This document shows positions 1-9,086 of a stretch of 64,000 bases of DNA, one piece after another (positions within the stretch are counted from its first letter, which is position 1; each line of letters begins with the position of its first letter). Under the pieces are notes generated by a model. That model was not told the origin of the DNA. It searched no databases and worked only from the letters and a program-made list of their open reading frames with translations. The stretch covers positions 1 to 64,000 of the forward strand of contig NZ_JACIFV010000018.1 of the NCBI RefSeq assembly GCF_014197535.1, read 5' to 3'. The DNA comes from Rhizobium aethiopicum (lineage in GTDB: Bacteria; Pseudomonadota; Alphaproteobacteria; Rhizobiales; Rhizobiaceae). The position numbers were made by a program, and so were the translations under genes.

Positions 1-120
1 TCGCTACAATTGGCACAGGCCTCACGGAAGCCTAAATTCAAAACCACCAATCAGCAGACTCGCTCTTACCCAGGACAACCTGTTGAGGCTCCACAACTAG
101 AGCCACCGACTTCAAAGTGA
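1..120 (+). other. Unrecognised open frame entering from the left edge
   Basis: Frame 1 is open from the first base to a TGA at 118-120 and encodes 39 residues rich in Gln, Pro and Thr. It runs into the 5' end of the fucosidase fragment in another frame, so it may be the tail of whatever sequence replaced the start of that gene. I do not recognise the peptide and cannot say whether it belongs to a transposase. Confidence 0.2.
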
Positions 121-1145
121 CCAACACGCCGTATGGCAAAGATCTGCTGGGGCCCTTCGTCGACGCCTTCCGCGCCGAGGGCCTGAGGATCGGCTTCTAC
201 TATTCACTGATCGACTGGCATCATCCCGACTTCACGGTCGATCCGCGCCACCCGCAGCGCAATCATCCCGATGCCATGAAAATCAACGAAGGCCGCGACA
301 TCAGGCGCTATGCCGCCTTCATGCGCGAGCAGGTGCGCGAACTGCTGACCGGGTTCGGGCGGATCGACATCATGTGGTTCGACTTCAGCTATCCCCAATG
401 GAAGCTCGGAGAGCTGGTCGGAAAGGGCCATCAGGATTGGGAAAGCGAGAAGCTCGTGCGGCTGGTGCGCGAGCTTGCCCCCGATATCATCATCAACAAC
501 CGGCTCGATCTCGCCGGCCTGCAGCCCGACATCGTCACGCCGGAGCAATATATGCCGCGTGCCTGGCCGAAACGCGACGGCGGGCGGGTCGTCTGGGAAG
601 CCTGCCAGACGCTCAGCGGCTCCTGGGGCTATCACCGTGACGAGGATACCTGGAAGAGCACCGAACAACTGGTGCAGATGCTGGTCGGCACCGTTGCCAT
701 CGGCGGCAATCTGCTGATGAATGTCGGGCCGACGGCCCGCGGCACGCTCGACCATCGCGCCATATCAGCGCTTTCAGCCTATGAGGAGTGGATGGCGCTG
801 CACGAGCGCAGCATCGTCGGCTGCACCCAGTCCGACTTCACCGCGCCGCCCGATTGCCGCCTCACCCAGAACGGCGATCGCCTCTACATCCACCTGTTCA
901 ACTGGCCCTATAAGCATCTGCATTTCGATGCGCTGGCGGGCAAAGTCGAATATGCGCAATTCCTGCATGACGCCAGCGAGGTCACCTGGCTGCGCCCGTC
1001 GGCCAATACCTTATGGGCGAACACGCAATTCCCCGTCGCCGAGGACGAACTGACCTTCGTCCTGCCGGTGCGCCGCCCCAAGGTCACCGTCCCGGTCATC
1101 GAGGTCAAGCTCAAGTCCGGAAGCGCTGCCGGCATCCAAAAATGA
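102..1145 (+). pseudogene. Alpha-L-fucosidase (GH29), 5'-truncated fragment
   Basis: GH29 enzymes hydrolyse terminal alpha-L-fucose from glycans. The fragment keeps the FYYSLIDWHHPDF stretch, the nucleophile region IMWFDF, EQYMPRAWP, the GSWGY motif and GGNLLMNVGPTARGT. The reading frame already matches the family upstream of the first usable GTG (117), with ATDFKVTNTP from about 102. Just before that the similarity stops and an in-frame TGA lies at 84-86. Roughly the first 90-100 residues of a normal enzyme, including the usual HHDGF segment, are therefore missing. The truncation implies a recombination or insertion breakpoint near 99-102. A product from GTG 117 (342 residues) is conceivable, but an active enzyme is unlikely. 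Confidence 0.8.
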
Positions 1146-1155
1146 GGTGCAGCTG

Positions 1156-1184
1156 CCTGAGTGGGCGGACGGCGCCCGCTCAGG
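1156..1184. terminator. Hairpin between convergent genes
   Basis: CCTGAG and GGGCG on the left pair with CGCCC and CTCAGG on the right around a GACGG loop. It sits between the ends of the fucosidase fragment and the convergent M24 peptidase gene, overlapping the latter's last codons. There is no clear T-run, so termination is inferred from position and stem strength. Confidence 0.45.
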
Positions 1185-2322
1185 AGAACGGCTCGGTCGG
1201 TCCGGCTGCCGGCGCGGTGAACCAGCGCGGTCCCTCGGCGGTCATATGGATATGGTCCTCCAGCCGGATCCCGAATTTGTCGGGAAAGACAATCATCGGT
1301 TCGTTGGAAAAACACATGCCGGCGGCAAGCGGCGTGTCGTTGCCGCGAACAATATAGGGCTCTTCATGGATTTCCAGCCCGAGTCCGTGGCCGGCGCGAT
1401 GTGGCAATCCCGGCAGGCAATAGTCGGGACCGAGCGAATGTTTGGCGAGCACCTTGCGGGCCGCATCGTCGAGACTGGAGCAGGCGGCGCCGATCCGGGC
1501 GGCGTCAAAGACGGCCTGCTGCGCCTCGCGTTCGATCCACCAGGCACGCTCAAAGGCGCCGTTGCCGCCGCCGAGCATATAGGTCCTGGTGATATCGGAA
1601 TGATAGCCGTCGATCCGGCAGCCGGTATCGACGAGAACGACGTCGTCGTCGCCAAGGATCTGCTCGCCGTCGGCGCCATGCGGAAGCGAGGTCGCCGCGC
1701 CGAAGGAGACGATTGCGAATGTCGAGCCGTCGTCGGCGCCGGCTTGGCGATGCTGCCGATCGATGAAATCGACCACCCCCGGTGAGCTGATGCCGGGCTT
1801 CAACAGCGCGTGCACCTGTCTGTGGACATCGAGCGTCAGGTTCATCGCATATTGAATGAGCGCAATCTCGGCCGCCGACTTGATGCGGCGCAGGCCGTGG
1901 ATCAGCCGCCCGCCATCGGCGAGCCTTTCGGCGCCCATCGCCGCCGCCAAGGCGTGATAGAAGAAAAGCGGCAGGCCGTCATCAAGGGCAAGCCGGCCGC
2001 TCTGGCCGACTAGCCGGGCGATAAGCGCGGCACTGTTTTCCTCCTCTTCCCAGACCAGGATCTCTCCCGGCAGATGCGGCAGGGTTTCGACGCGACTGCG
2101 CTCGAAACCGGGAACGATATAGAAAACGGCCGTGGGCGTGACGAGCGCGCCAAGGAACCTTTCGCTCGGATGCCAGACGAGGCCGGTGAAATAACGCAGA
2201 CTTTCAGTCGGGCCGAGAAGCATACCGGCCAGTCCTTCGGCGTCGATCGCTTCTCGAAGCCTGGTGAGGCGAACTTGCCGTTCGTCTGCAGTGATGCGGG
2301 GTATGGGATGCTGCCACGACAT
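1180..2322 (-). CDS. M24-family (Xaa-Pro dipeptidase/creatinase-like) metallopeptidase
   Basis: This 380-residue protein has the two-domain M24 layout: an N-terminal creatinase-like domain (about 1-145) and a C-terminal pita-bread domain. The five metal ligands are visible: Asp232 in VLVDTG, Asp243 in HSDITRT, His312 in HRAGHGLG, Glu341 in SNEPM and Glu355 in RLEDH. All are intact, so an active dipeptidase or related hydrolase is expected. The gene lies 50 bp downstream of a GntR regulator on the same strand and is probably co-transcribed with it, opposite a DapA-like gene. Substrate is unknown. Creatinase itself is less likely, because metal-free creatinases lack these ligands. Confidence 0.85.
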   Translation of the reverse strand: MSWQHPIPRITADERQVRLTRLREAIDAEGLAGMLLGPTESLRYFTGLVWHPSERFLGALVTPTAVFYIVPGFERSRVETLPHLPGEILVWEEEENSAALIARLVGQSGRLALDDGLPLFFYHALAAAMGAERLADGGRLIHGLRRIKSAAEIALIQYAMNLTLDVHRQVHALLKPGISSPGVVDFIDRQHRQAGADDGSTFAIVSFGAATSLPHGADGEQILGDDDVVLVDTGCRIDGYHSDITRTYMLGGGNGAFERAWWIEREAQQAVFDAARIGAACSSLDDAARKVLAKHSLGPDYCLPGLPHRAGHGLGLEIHEEPYIVRGNDTPLAAGMCFSNEPMIVFPDKFGIRLEDHIHMTAEGPRWFTAPAAGPTEPFS

Positions 2323-2372
2323 GTCGTTTTCCTGTTCTTACCGTTTCTGCTGTCCTCGCCGCGACCGGCGCT

Positions 2373-3077
2373 TCAGGACAGGCCGATCGCCACCGGCCGG
2401 TCAAGGTCGCGGGCGAGATAGTCCTGGATCTGGCGGACGATCTGGCCGGCGTGGGCGATTGCCAGCCGATCAGCGCGCTCGGCGTCGCCGGCCTCGATCG
2501 CGGCGATGATTTCCTCATGCTCGTCGACATATTGGCGGGGCAGCCGGTCGTCGAAGGTCGAATAATACAAGCGAAGGATGCGCCGGCCTTCGTCGAGCAG
2601 TTTGGCGAAGAAGGCCGTGTAATAGGCGTTGCCGGCAAGCTCGGCGATCGCCACGTGGAATTCGCGGTTGGCTTCGATCATCGCATAGGCGTCGCGCTTA
2701 GCAACCGCGCTGGCGAAGTCCTTCTGGTGCCGGCGGATGGTCTCCATGATCGCGTCGTTTCGCCGCCCGGCGGCCCCGCGAGTCGTCACCCGGTACATCA
2801 GCGTCAGCGCTTCGAAATAGGTGGGCAGGTTGGCGAAATCGATCGGCGCAACGATCGTGTTCCGGTTCGGCAGGGTCGTGACCAGCCCATCGGCGGCAAG
2901 CCGCAACAGCGCTTCGCGAATAGGTGTCCTCGACATGCCGAAACGCTCCGACAGCCGCACCTCGTCGAGCGGACTGGCTGGCTCCAGCGCCATCGACAGG
3001 ATCTCCCGGCGCAGCGTGGCATAGATGCTCTGCGTGCCGGAACCGCGCACCCGCACATTTTCCGCGTCGTTCTGCAT
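2373..3077 (-). CDS. GntR-family transcriptional regulator (FCD/FadR type)
   Basis: This 234-residue regulator has an N-terminal winged helix-turn-helix (about 15-80; LSERFGMSRTPIREALLRLA is the classic GntR recognition region) and an all-helical FCD ligand-binding domain. It starts at an ATG (3077) facing the divergent DapA-like gene. The 137-bp intergenic region contains a plausible operator at 3176-3190. It is expected to bind a small carboxylate and control both the peptidase downstream and the divergent aldolase. The effector cannot be told from sequence. Confidence 0.88.
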   Translation of the reverse strand: MQNDAENVRVRGSGTQSIYATLRREILSMALEPASPLDEVRLSERFGMSRTPIREALLRLAADGLVTTLPNRNTIVAPIDFANLPTYFEALTLMYRVTTRGAAGRRNDAIMETIRRHQKDFASAVAKRDAYAMIEANREFHVAIAELAGNAYYTAFFAKLLDEGRRILRLYYSTFDDRLPRQYVDEHEEIIAAIEAGDAERADRLAIAHAGQIVRQIQDYLARDLDRPVAIGLS

Positions 3078-3175
3078 GCGTCCCTCCCCTTGATGAGAGC
3101 CTTGTAGTGCGTTTTAGGTGATTTCGGCAACGCCCCACGAATTTACAAATTGTGGCGATTGAGTCTTGTCGACAG

Positions 3176-3190
3176 TTTGTATATAACGAA
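3176..3190. promoter_or_regulatory. Candidate GntR operator upstream of the DapA-like gene
   Basis: TTTGT-ATATA-ACGAA fits the loose T-GT...AC-A half-site pattern of FCD-type GntR regulators. It lies 25 bp before the DapA-like start codon and 99 bp from the start of the divergent GntR gene. Confidence 0.35.
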
Positions 3191-3214
3191 CCGACTTTAA
3201 CGGAGTTTCGATCG

Positions 3215-4126
3215 ATGACAACAGGATGGAAGGGCGTATTTCCCGCCGTAACGACGCAGTTCAACGAAGATCTGTCCGTGGATCTTTCCGCGACCCAGCG
3301 TGTTCAGGACGCGCTCGTCAACGACGGCGTCAACGGGCTGATCGTCATGGGCACATGCGGTGAGAACAACTCACTCGATCCCGACGAGAAGCGCACGATC
3401 CTCAAAGCCGCCGTCGAGGTCGTCAACGGCCGCGTTCCCGTCGTGACGGGCGTCTCCGAATTCGATACGCGCCGTGCCGTCGCCTATGCCCGCGACGCCG
3501 AAAAACTCGGCGCCGACGGGCTGATGCTGCTGCCGGCCATGGTCTATGTGCCGAAGCCGGAAGAGCTGATCGCGCATTTCCGCACCGTCGCCGAGGCGAC
3601 CTCGCTGCCGATCATGCTCTACAACAATCCGCCCGCCTACCGCGTCAACATCGGCGCCGATGTGCTGAAGGTGCTTGCCGACGTGCCGAACATCAAGGCG
3701 GTCAAGGAAAGCGCCCCGGATCCGCGCCGCTTCACTGACCTTATCAACGAATTCGGCGACCGTTTCGATATCTTTGCCGGCCTCGACGACGTCGCGCTCG
3801 AGGGCCTCATGCTCGGCGCCAAGGGCTGGGTCTCGGGCCTGACCAGCGCCTTCCCTGAGGAATCCGTGCAGCTCGTTGCCGCCGCCGAACGCGGCGACTG
3901 GGAAGAGGCCCGCAGGATCTACCGCTGGTTCATGCCGCTTCTGCATCTCGATGCCGAGCATGACCTCGTGCAGTCGATCAAGCTCGCCGAGCAGATCATG
4001 GGCCGCGGCTCCGAGCGCGTCCGTATGCCGCGCCTGCCGCTTTCAGGGGCACGGCGCACCGAAGTCACCGCCATGGTCGAGAAGGCTGCCGCCACCCGTC
4101 CCTCGAAACTCGGCAAGGCCGCCTGA
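3215..4126 (+). CDS. Dihydrodipicolinate synthase/N-acetylneuraminate lyase family aldolase
   Basis: This 303-residue class I aldolase or dehydratase has the (beta/alpha)8 fold of the DapA family. Lys164 (IKAVKES) is the Schiff-base lysine and Tyr136 (MLYNNPPAYR) the catalytic tyrosine. GTCGEN replaces the usual GTTGE, so the second Thr is Cys here. ATG 3215 with CGGAG 9 bp upstream is preferred to the in-frame start at 3152, because family homology begins at TGWKGVFPAV. The pairing with a divergent GntR regulator points to catabolism of a keto-acid or hydroxyproline-type substrate rather than lysine synthesis. The exact substrate is not determinable. Confidence 0.85.
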   Translation: MTTGWKGVFPAVTTQFNEDLSVDLSATQRVQDALVNDGVNGLIVMGTCGENNSLDPDEKRTILKAAVEVVNGRVPVVTGVSEFDTRRAVAYARDAEKLGADGLMLLPAMVYVPKPEELIAHFRTVAEATSLPIMLYNNPPAYRVNIGADVLKVLADVPNIKAVKESAPDPRRFTDLINEFGDRFDIFAGLDDVALEGLMLGAKGWVSGLTSAFPEESVQLVAAAERGDWEEARRIYRWFMPLLHLDAEHDLVQSIKLAEQIMGRGSERVRMPRLPLSGARRTEVTAMVEKAAATRPSKLGKAA

Positions 4127-4136
4127 GATTACGAGC

Positions 4137-4160
4137 CCGGCAGCGCACACGGGCTGCCGG
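4137..4160. terminator. Inverted repeat between convergent genes
   Basis: CCGGCAGC and GCTGCCGG form a perfect 8-bp stem with an 8-nt loop, in the 51-bp gap between the DapA-like gene and the convergent LacI gene. It is a likely shared terminator without a strong T-run. Confidence 0.5.
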
Positions 4161-4177
4161 CCCTTCCATCCCTCGCT

Positions 4178-5236
4178 TTAAGTGACCGGAGCCTTGCCGG
4201 ATCGGGTCAGGCTGTTGCGGCTGACCAGCGACGGCATCTGAAAAATATGCTCGGCGCCGGTGCGGCCCTCTATTCTCGAGATCAACGTCCGGGTGGCGAC
4301 CTGACCGAGCTCCCTTCCCGACTGATCGATGCTTGCGAGATTGACGAGGCCGAGCGCTGCGGTCGACGAATTGTCATATCCGACGACGGCAAGATCTTCG
4401 GGCACACGCACACCCATCTCGATCGCCAGGCTCAGAAGGGTGATGGCATCGAGATCGCTCCAGCAGAACACGGCGCGCGGCCTGTTCTTCCTCGACAGGA
4501 ACTTTCGCATCGTTTCCTCCCGCTTTGGCGGGGCGATCGGAATTTTAGTGATCGGCGCAGACGATCCCAATCCGGCGCGCTGTATCGCCCGGCGGAAGCC
4601 GATCTCGCGCTGGCGGACGACGGAGACCTGGTGGCCCTCACGCTCGCCGAGGCTCAGCATTTCGATGTCGCGATAGCCGCAGGCAAGCAACGCTTCCACC
4701 GCGATCTCGGCTCCACGCTGATCGTCGGCATTGACGGTATCGAAGGCCGTGGCGCCGGCATCGTGATAACCGACTGCGACGATCGGTATCTGAGCCGCGA
4801 ATTTTGCGATGATGTCCGAAGGCAGGCGCGGCGCAACCAGGATCAGGCCGTCCATCTTATAGTCGATCATCGACTCGATCAGCGACGTCTCCAATTGCAC
4901 GCGCGCATCGCTGACGCCGATCATCGCCTGGTAATGCGAAGGCGCCAGCACGCCGTTCACGCCGGCAATCACCTCCGGAAGGAAGGGATTGCGAATGTCG
5001 ATCAAAAGCACGCCGATGGTGAAACTGCGGCCCCGTAACCCGCGCGCCGCCCGTGACGGACGATATCCAAGCACTTCGATAGCGTTGGTCACTCTCGCCC
5101 GTAGCGCCTCACTGACACCGTAGGCGTTTCGCATCACCTTGGAGACCGCGGCGACCGATACGCCTGCATGCGTTGCCACTGTCCGGATCGTCACGCGATC
5201 ATTTCGTTGCAGTCTTTTTTTCTCTTCGATCGACAT
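4178..5236 (-). CDS. LacI-family transcriptional regulator
   Basis: This 352-residue protein has an N-terminal LacI helix-turn-helix (about 16-40; TIRTVATHAGVSVAAVSKVM), the hinge helix RPSRAARGLRGRS and a periplasmic-binding-protein-like effector domain. It is divergent from the rhamnosidase/ABC operon. The 142-bp intergenic region carries a strong LacI-type palindrome (5331-5360), so it almost certainly represses that operon. The likely inducer is rhamnose or a rhamnose-containing fragment, inferred from the enzyme it faces. Confidence 0.9.
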   Translation of the reverse strand: MSIEEKKRLQRNDRVTIRTVATHAGVSVAAVSKVMRNAYGVSEALRARVTNAIEVLGYRPSRAARGLRGRSFTIGVLLIDIRNPFLPEVIAGVNGVLAPSHYQAMIGVSDARVQLETSLIESMIDYKMDGLILVAPRLPSDIIAKFAAQIPIVAVGYHDAGATAFDTVNADDQRGAEIAVEALLACGYRDIEMLSLGEREGHQVSVVRQREIGFRRAIQRAGLGSSAPITKIPIAPPKREETMRKFLSRKNRPRAVFCWSDLDAITLLSLAIEMGVRVPEDLAVVGYDNSSTAALGLVNLASIDQSGRELGQVATRTLISRIEGRTGAEHIFQMPSLVSRNSLTRSGKAPVT

Positions 5237-5330
5237 GAAATCTCTGGGCTACTCTGCGGGCCGTCACAATCGCCCGCAGAACCACCATGGCAGACTGGCG
5301 ACGAAATTTCTATTGCGCTTCCGAAAAAAA

Positions 5331-5360
5331 TGTAGAACGTTATATGGAGAACGTTCTACA
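5331..5360. promoter_or_regulatory. LacI-type double operator in the rhamnosidase promoter
   Basis: TGTAGAACGTT (5331-5341) and AACGTTCTACA (5350-5360) are exact reverse complements separated by 8 bp. The right copy contains the full palindrome AGAACGTTCT with a central CG (5348-5357), as LacI-family operators do. The left copy is a near-palindrome. The element ends 18 bp before the rhamnosidase start, where bound repressor would block transcription. Confidence 0.75.
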
Positions 5361-5378
5361 ACTCGTCGGGAGAACTTG

Positions 5379-7700
5379 ATGAACTTTCAGCCGGCAGCCA
5401 TCGACGGCAATCTCGTTTCGCGCGCCTGGTCCGGAGAGATGATCGCACCGCTGTCGGACCGCGGCCAGGGAACGGCCGCAAGCTTCGTCTCCAAGACCTT
5501 CGATCATGGCGGCACCGGCCTTCCGATCGAACTCTTCATCTCGGCGCTCGGCCTCTATCGCTGCTTCATCAACGGCACGCGCGTCGGCAACGATCTGCTG
5601 ACCCCCGGCTGGACGAATTACGACGCCCGCATTGCCTATCAGCGATACGACATCTCGAGATTGCTGAAGTCAGGCTCCAACCGGATAGAAATCTGGCTCG
5701 CCGACGGATGGTACCGCTCGCCGATCATGTGGGGCGCCCAGGCTATTCCCAACTGCTGGGGCGACAGGATCGGGGCCATTGCGGATCTGGTCGGCCCCGG
5801 CGGCACCATTCTTTCTACCGATACGACTTGGCAAAGCGGCCTTCTGCCGATCCAGAAGTCGGGGATCTATTTCGGTGAGATTTACGACGCACGCCTGGAA
5901 AAGGTCGCCGAAACCCACGGGACCGAGCGATTGCCGTTCGACGAGGGGCTGCTCGTCGCGCATGAGACGGCAGCGGTGCGGGAGCTGCGGCCGCTCACCC
6001 CCATCGAAAACTGGACCGATCATGAAGGCAGGACGATCTATGATTTCGGCCAGAATGTCGGCGGCTACGTCAGATATACGGTCCGTGGCGTCGGCGGCGC
6101 CGAAGTGCGGGTCGAGCACTCGGAAGTCCTTGGGCCGGAACGCCACTTCGACAATCGCAACTATCGCGCGGCTGCCGCGCACACCCTCTATACGCTCAGC
6201 GGAGATAGCGACGAGACCTATGCGCCGCATTTCACCTTCCACGGCTTCCGTTATGCCAGGGTGACGATCAAAGGCGATGCGGAGATTGTTGACATCGCCT
6301 CGATCCCGATCTCCTCGGTGCCGGAACCGGCCGGCGGCTTCACCTCGGGCAACCCTCTCGTCAATCGCCTGGTTGAGAATACCATCTGGTCACAGCGCGC
6401 CAATTTCATCGAAGTGCCCACAGATTGCCCGCAACGCGACGAACGGCTTGGCTGGACGGGTGATGCCCAAGTCTTTGCCGCGACGGCCTGCTGGCTGAGC
6501 GACAGTCAGTCCTTCCTCAAGAAATATCTGCGCGATGTGATGGCCGACCAGCGCGAGGACGGCGCCGTTTCGCATTTCTCGCCCGACCCGACGCGTCTGC
6601 ACCCCGGCAATTTCCCGGGCTATGCCGGCTCGACCGGCTGGGGTGACGCGATTGTCGTGATCCCCTGGGTCCTCTACACCCATTACGGCGACCGGTCCGT
6701 TCTTTCCGAATGCCTGAGCTCGATGGTGCGATGGGTCGATTTCGTCTGGTCCATCTCGGAGGGCCCGATCGTCCATCCGCCCTCGCATTGGGGCGCCCGC
6801 GGCTTCACCTTCGGCGACTGGCTGCAGCCGGTCGGCGATAACAGAAAGCCGCGCCCGACGATTGCCGACGATTGTGCAGCCACCCTCTACCACTTCATTT
6901 CGACGGATCTTCTCGCGAAGATCGCAGGCGTACTCGGCGAGCAAGCGCTTGAAGAACAGATGAAAGGCCGCGCTGACAAGATCAGGTTGGCTTTCGCCAA
7001 CGAGTTCATCACGCCGGCCGGGCGGCTCGCCCATAACGATCAGACATCCTATGCGCTGGCCTTCCTGTATGACCTGATACCGGGCGAGCATCATGCGGCC
7101 GCCCGGCGACATTTCAGGCAGGTGGTCGTCGATGCCGACTACAAGATCGGCACCGGCTTCATTGGCACGCCGGCCCTTTTGCCGGCCCTGACGAAACTCG
7201 GCATGGACGACCTCGCCGAAAAAGTCTTCCTGCAGGAGGATGTGCCGGGCTGGCTCTACCAGGTCTCCAAGGGGGCAACGACGATCTGGGAGCGCTGGGA
7301 TTCGATGGCGCCCGACGGCACGATCTACGAACCCGACATGAACAGCTATAATCACTATGCCTATGGCGCGGTCTGCCAATGGCTGTTCGAATGTGTCGCC
7401 GGCATTTCGCCGAGCCCGGCCGCACCCGGCTTTGCCGAAGTGATCGTCGACCCGGCGCCGATCCCGTCGCTTTCGTCGGTTTCGGCCTATCACGATATCA
7501 GCCAAGGGCGCATCGAGGCCGGCTGGCACTGCACCGGCAGCGAGGTCACCTATGCGCTGACGCTTCCGGAGGGTTGCGTCGGCCGCTTCCGGCCCGGTCG
7601 GCGGCACCGGAATGCGTCACTCAATGGGGAGCCTGTTATCGAGGAGGCGGTTCTTCCCCCGGGTACGCACCAGCTGGTCTTTTCCCTACCCGATTACTGA
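5379..7700 (+). CDS. Alpha-L-rhamnosidase (GH78)
   Basis: This 773-residue inverting glycosidase removes terminal alpha-L-rhamnose from pectin side chains, flavonoid glycosides or bacterial polysaccharides. N-terminal beta-sandwich modules precede the (alpha/alpha)6 catalytic domain. The motif PTDCPQRDERLGWTGDAQ carries the conserved acidic residues, and GATTIWERWDS carries the second catalytic Glu. ATG 5379 with GGGAG upstream is chosen because the open frame before it runs through the operator and the LacI gene. No signal peptide is visible, so it probably acts in the cytoplasm on imported oligosaccharides. It is first in an operon with an ABC importer. Confidence 0.88.
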   Translation: MNFQPAAIDGNLVSRAWSGEMIAPLSDRGQGTAASFVSKTFDHGGTGLPIELFISALGLYRCFINGTRVGNDLLTPGWTNYDARIAYQRYDISRLLKSGSNRIEIWLADGWYRSPIMWGAQAIPNCWGDRIGAIADLVGPGGTILSTDTTWQSGLLPIQKSGIYFGEIYDARLEKVAETHGTERLPFDEGLLVAHETAAVRELRPLTPIENWTDHEGRTIYDFGQNVGGYVRYTVRGVGGAEVRVEHSEVLGPERHFDNRNYRAAAAHTLYTLSGDSDETYAPHFTFHGFRYARVTIKGDAEIVDIASIPISSVPEPAGGFTSGNPLVNRLVENTIWSQRANFIEVPTDCPQRDERLGWTGDAQVFAATACWLSDSQSFLKKYLRDVMADQREDGAVSHFSPDPTRLHPGNFPGYAGSTGWGDAIVVIPWVLYTHYGDRSVLSECLSSMVRWVDFVWSISEGPIVHPPSHWGARGFTFGDWLQPVGDNRKPRPTIADDCAATLYHFISTDLLAKIAGVLGEQALEEQMKGRADKIRLAFANEFITPAGRLAHNDQTSYALAFLYDLIPGEHHAAARRHFRQVVVDADYKIGTGFIGTPALLPALTKLGMDDLAEKVFLQEDVPGWLYQVSKGATTIWERWDSMAPDGTIYEPDMNSYNHYAYGAVCQWLFECVAGISPSPAAPGFAEVIVDPAPIPSLSSVSAYHDISQGRIEAGWHCTGSEVTYALTLPEGCVGRFRPGRRHRNASLNGEPVIEEAVLPPGTHQLVFSLPDY

Positions 7701-7737
7701 GGAGCATACAGGTCACACCGTTCAGAGGAGGAACGTC

Positions 7738-9021
7738 ATGACACATCGGATAAAGCTCATTCTTGCCGGCGCATCCACGCTTCTGGCCTTGGCCGCGGCC
7801 AGCCCGTCGCATGCAGAAACCACGCTGTCTTTTCTGATCGACAACAACCCCGACACGGTCGCGGCAGCCGAAGCACTGGTTGCGGCCTACCAGGCCAAGG
7901 CGCCCGACGTGACGATCGAAATCGAGCCGCGGGCAGGCGGCGGCGAGGGTGACAACATCATCAAGACGCGCCTGGCAACGGGAGAGATGTCCGATGTGTT
8001 CCTCTATAATTCCGGTTCGCTCTTGCAGGCGCTGAAGCCGGCGCAGACACTTATCGATCTGAGCGGTCTCGCCTCGCAGGCGAAGGTGGACGAAAGCTTC
8101 AAGTCGGTGGTCAGCGCCGGCGGCAAACTCTACGGCGTTCCTTTCGGCACGGCCATGGCGGGCGGGATCCTTTACAACAGGAAGATCTATCAGGATCTCG
8201 GCCTTACCGTTCCGAAGACATGGGCGGATTTCATGGCCAACAATGCCAAGGTCAAGGCTTCGGGCAAGGTCGCCGTGGCGCAGACCTATCGCGATACCTG
8301 GACATCGCAGCTGTTCGTTCTGGCCGACTATTACAATCTGCATGCCGCCGTGCCGAACTTCGCCGCCGACTATACCACCAACAAGGCAAAATATGCGGAG
8401 ACACCCGCCGCCACCAAAGGCTTCGAACGGCTGAAGGACGTTCACGACGCCGGCCTGATGAACGAGGATTTCGGCGCGGCAAGTTATGACGACGGCCTGA
8501 GAATGGTGGCGACCGGCGAAGCGGCGCATTATCCGATGCTGAGCTTCGCCATCGGCGCCATCAAGCAGAATTATCCCGAGAATCTCGCAGATGTCGGTTT
8601 CTTCGCGCAACCGAGCGACGATGCGGCGACGAACGGCCTGACCGTCTGGATGCCGCCCGCCCTCTATATTCCCCTGACCAGCCAGCACCCAGAGGAAGCG
8701 AAGAAATTCGTGGATTTCGCCGGCAGCGTCGAAGGCTGCAAGATCATGGTGGAAACGAACACCGTGCAGGGGCCTCCGCTGATCAACGGCTGCGATCTGC
8801 CTGCCGACGTACCGCCCGCCGTAAAGGACATGCTCCCCTATTTCGACGCCAAGGGAAAGACGACCCCGGCATTGGAATTCGTATCGCCGGTGAAGGGCCC
8901 GGCTCTCGAGCAGATCACCGTCGAAGTCGGTTCCGGCATTCGCCAGCCCGCCGAGGCAGCGAAGCTCTATGACGAGGATGTGCGCAAACAGGCCAAGCAG
9001 CTCGGCCTGCCCAACTGGTAG
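7738..9021 (+). CDS. Sugar ABC transporter solute-binding protein (family 1)
   Basis: This 427-residue periplasmic protein has a clear signal peptide (about 1-26: hydrophobic LILAGASTLLALAAASPSHA, then cleavage before ETTLS). The mature part is a bacterial extracellular solute-binding family 1 fold. ATG 7738 has AGAGGAGG just upstream. It lies 37 bp after the rhamnosidase and is followed by a hairpin and two permeases. It presumably captures rhamnosides or rhamnogalacturonan-type oligosaccharides, inferred from the operon and not from residues in the protein. Confidence 0.88.
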   Translation: MTHRIKLILAGASTLLALAAASPSHAETTLSFLIDNNPDTVAAAEALVAAYQAKAPDVTIEIEPRAGGGEGDNIIKTRLATGEMSDVFLYNSGSLLQALKPAQTLIDLSGLASQAKVDESFKSVVSAGGKLYGVPFGTAMAGGILYNRKIYQDLGLTVPKTWADFMANNAKVKASGKVAVAQTYRDTWTSQLFVLADYYNLHAAVPNFAADYTTNKAKYAETPAATKGFERLKDVHDAGLMNEDFGAASYDDGLRMVATGEAAHYPMLSFAIGAIKQNYPENLADVGFFAQPSDDAATNGLTVWMPPALYIPLTSQHPEEAKKFVDFAGSVEGCKIMVETNTVQGPPLINGCDLPADVPPAVKDMLPYFDAKGKTTPALEFVSPVKGPALEQITVEVGSGIRQPAEAAKLYDEDVRKQAKQLGLPNW

Positions 9022-9039
9022 CGGTCGTTCGGGCCAGCT

Positions 9040-9065
9040 AACCTCGCTCCTGACGGGGCGAGGTT
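9040..9065 (+). terminator. Intercistronic hairpin after binding-protein gene
   Basis: The arms AACCTCGCTCC and GGGGCGAGGTT, with a 4-nt loop, follow the binding-protein stop by 18 bp within the operon. With permease genes immediately downstream, it is more likely an mRNA-stabilising or attenuating stem than a full terminator. Confidence 0.5.
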
Positions 9066-9086
9066 TCCCCGATCGAAGAGGTAGTC

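Noticed and set aside
4247..5038. Long plus-strand frame opposite the LacI gene
   Set aside because: It mirrors a clearly recognisable LacI protein and has no family features or start signal; high GC content gives long antisense frames.
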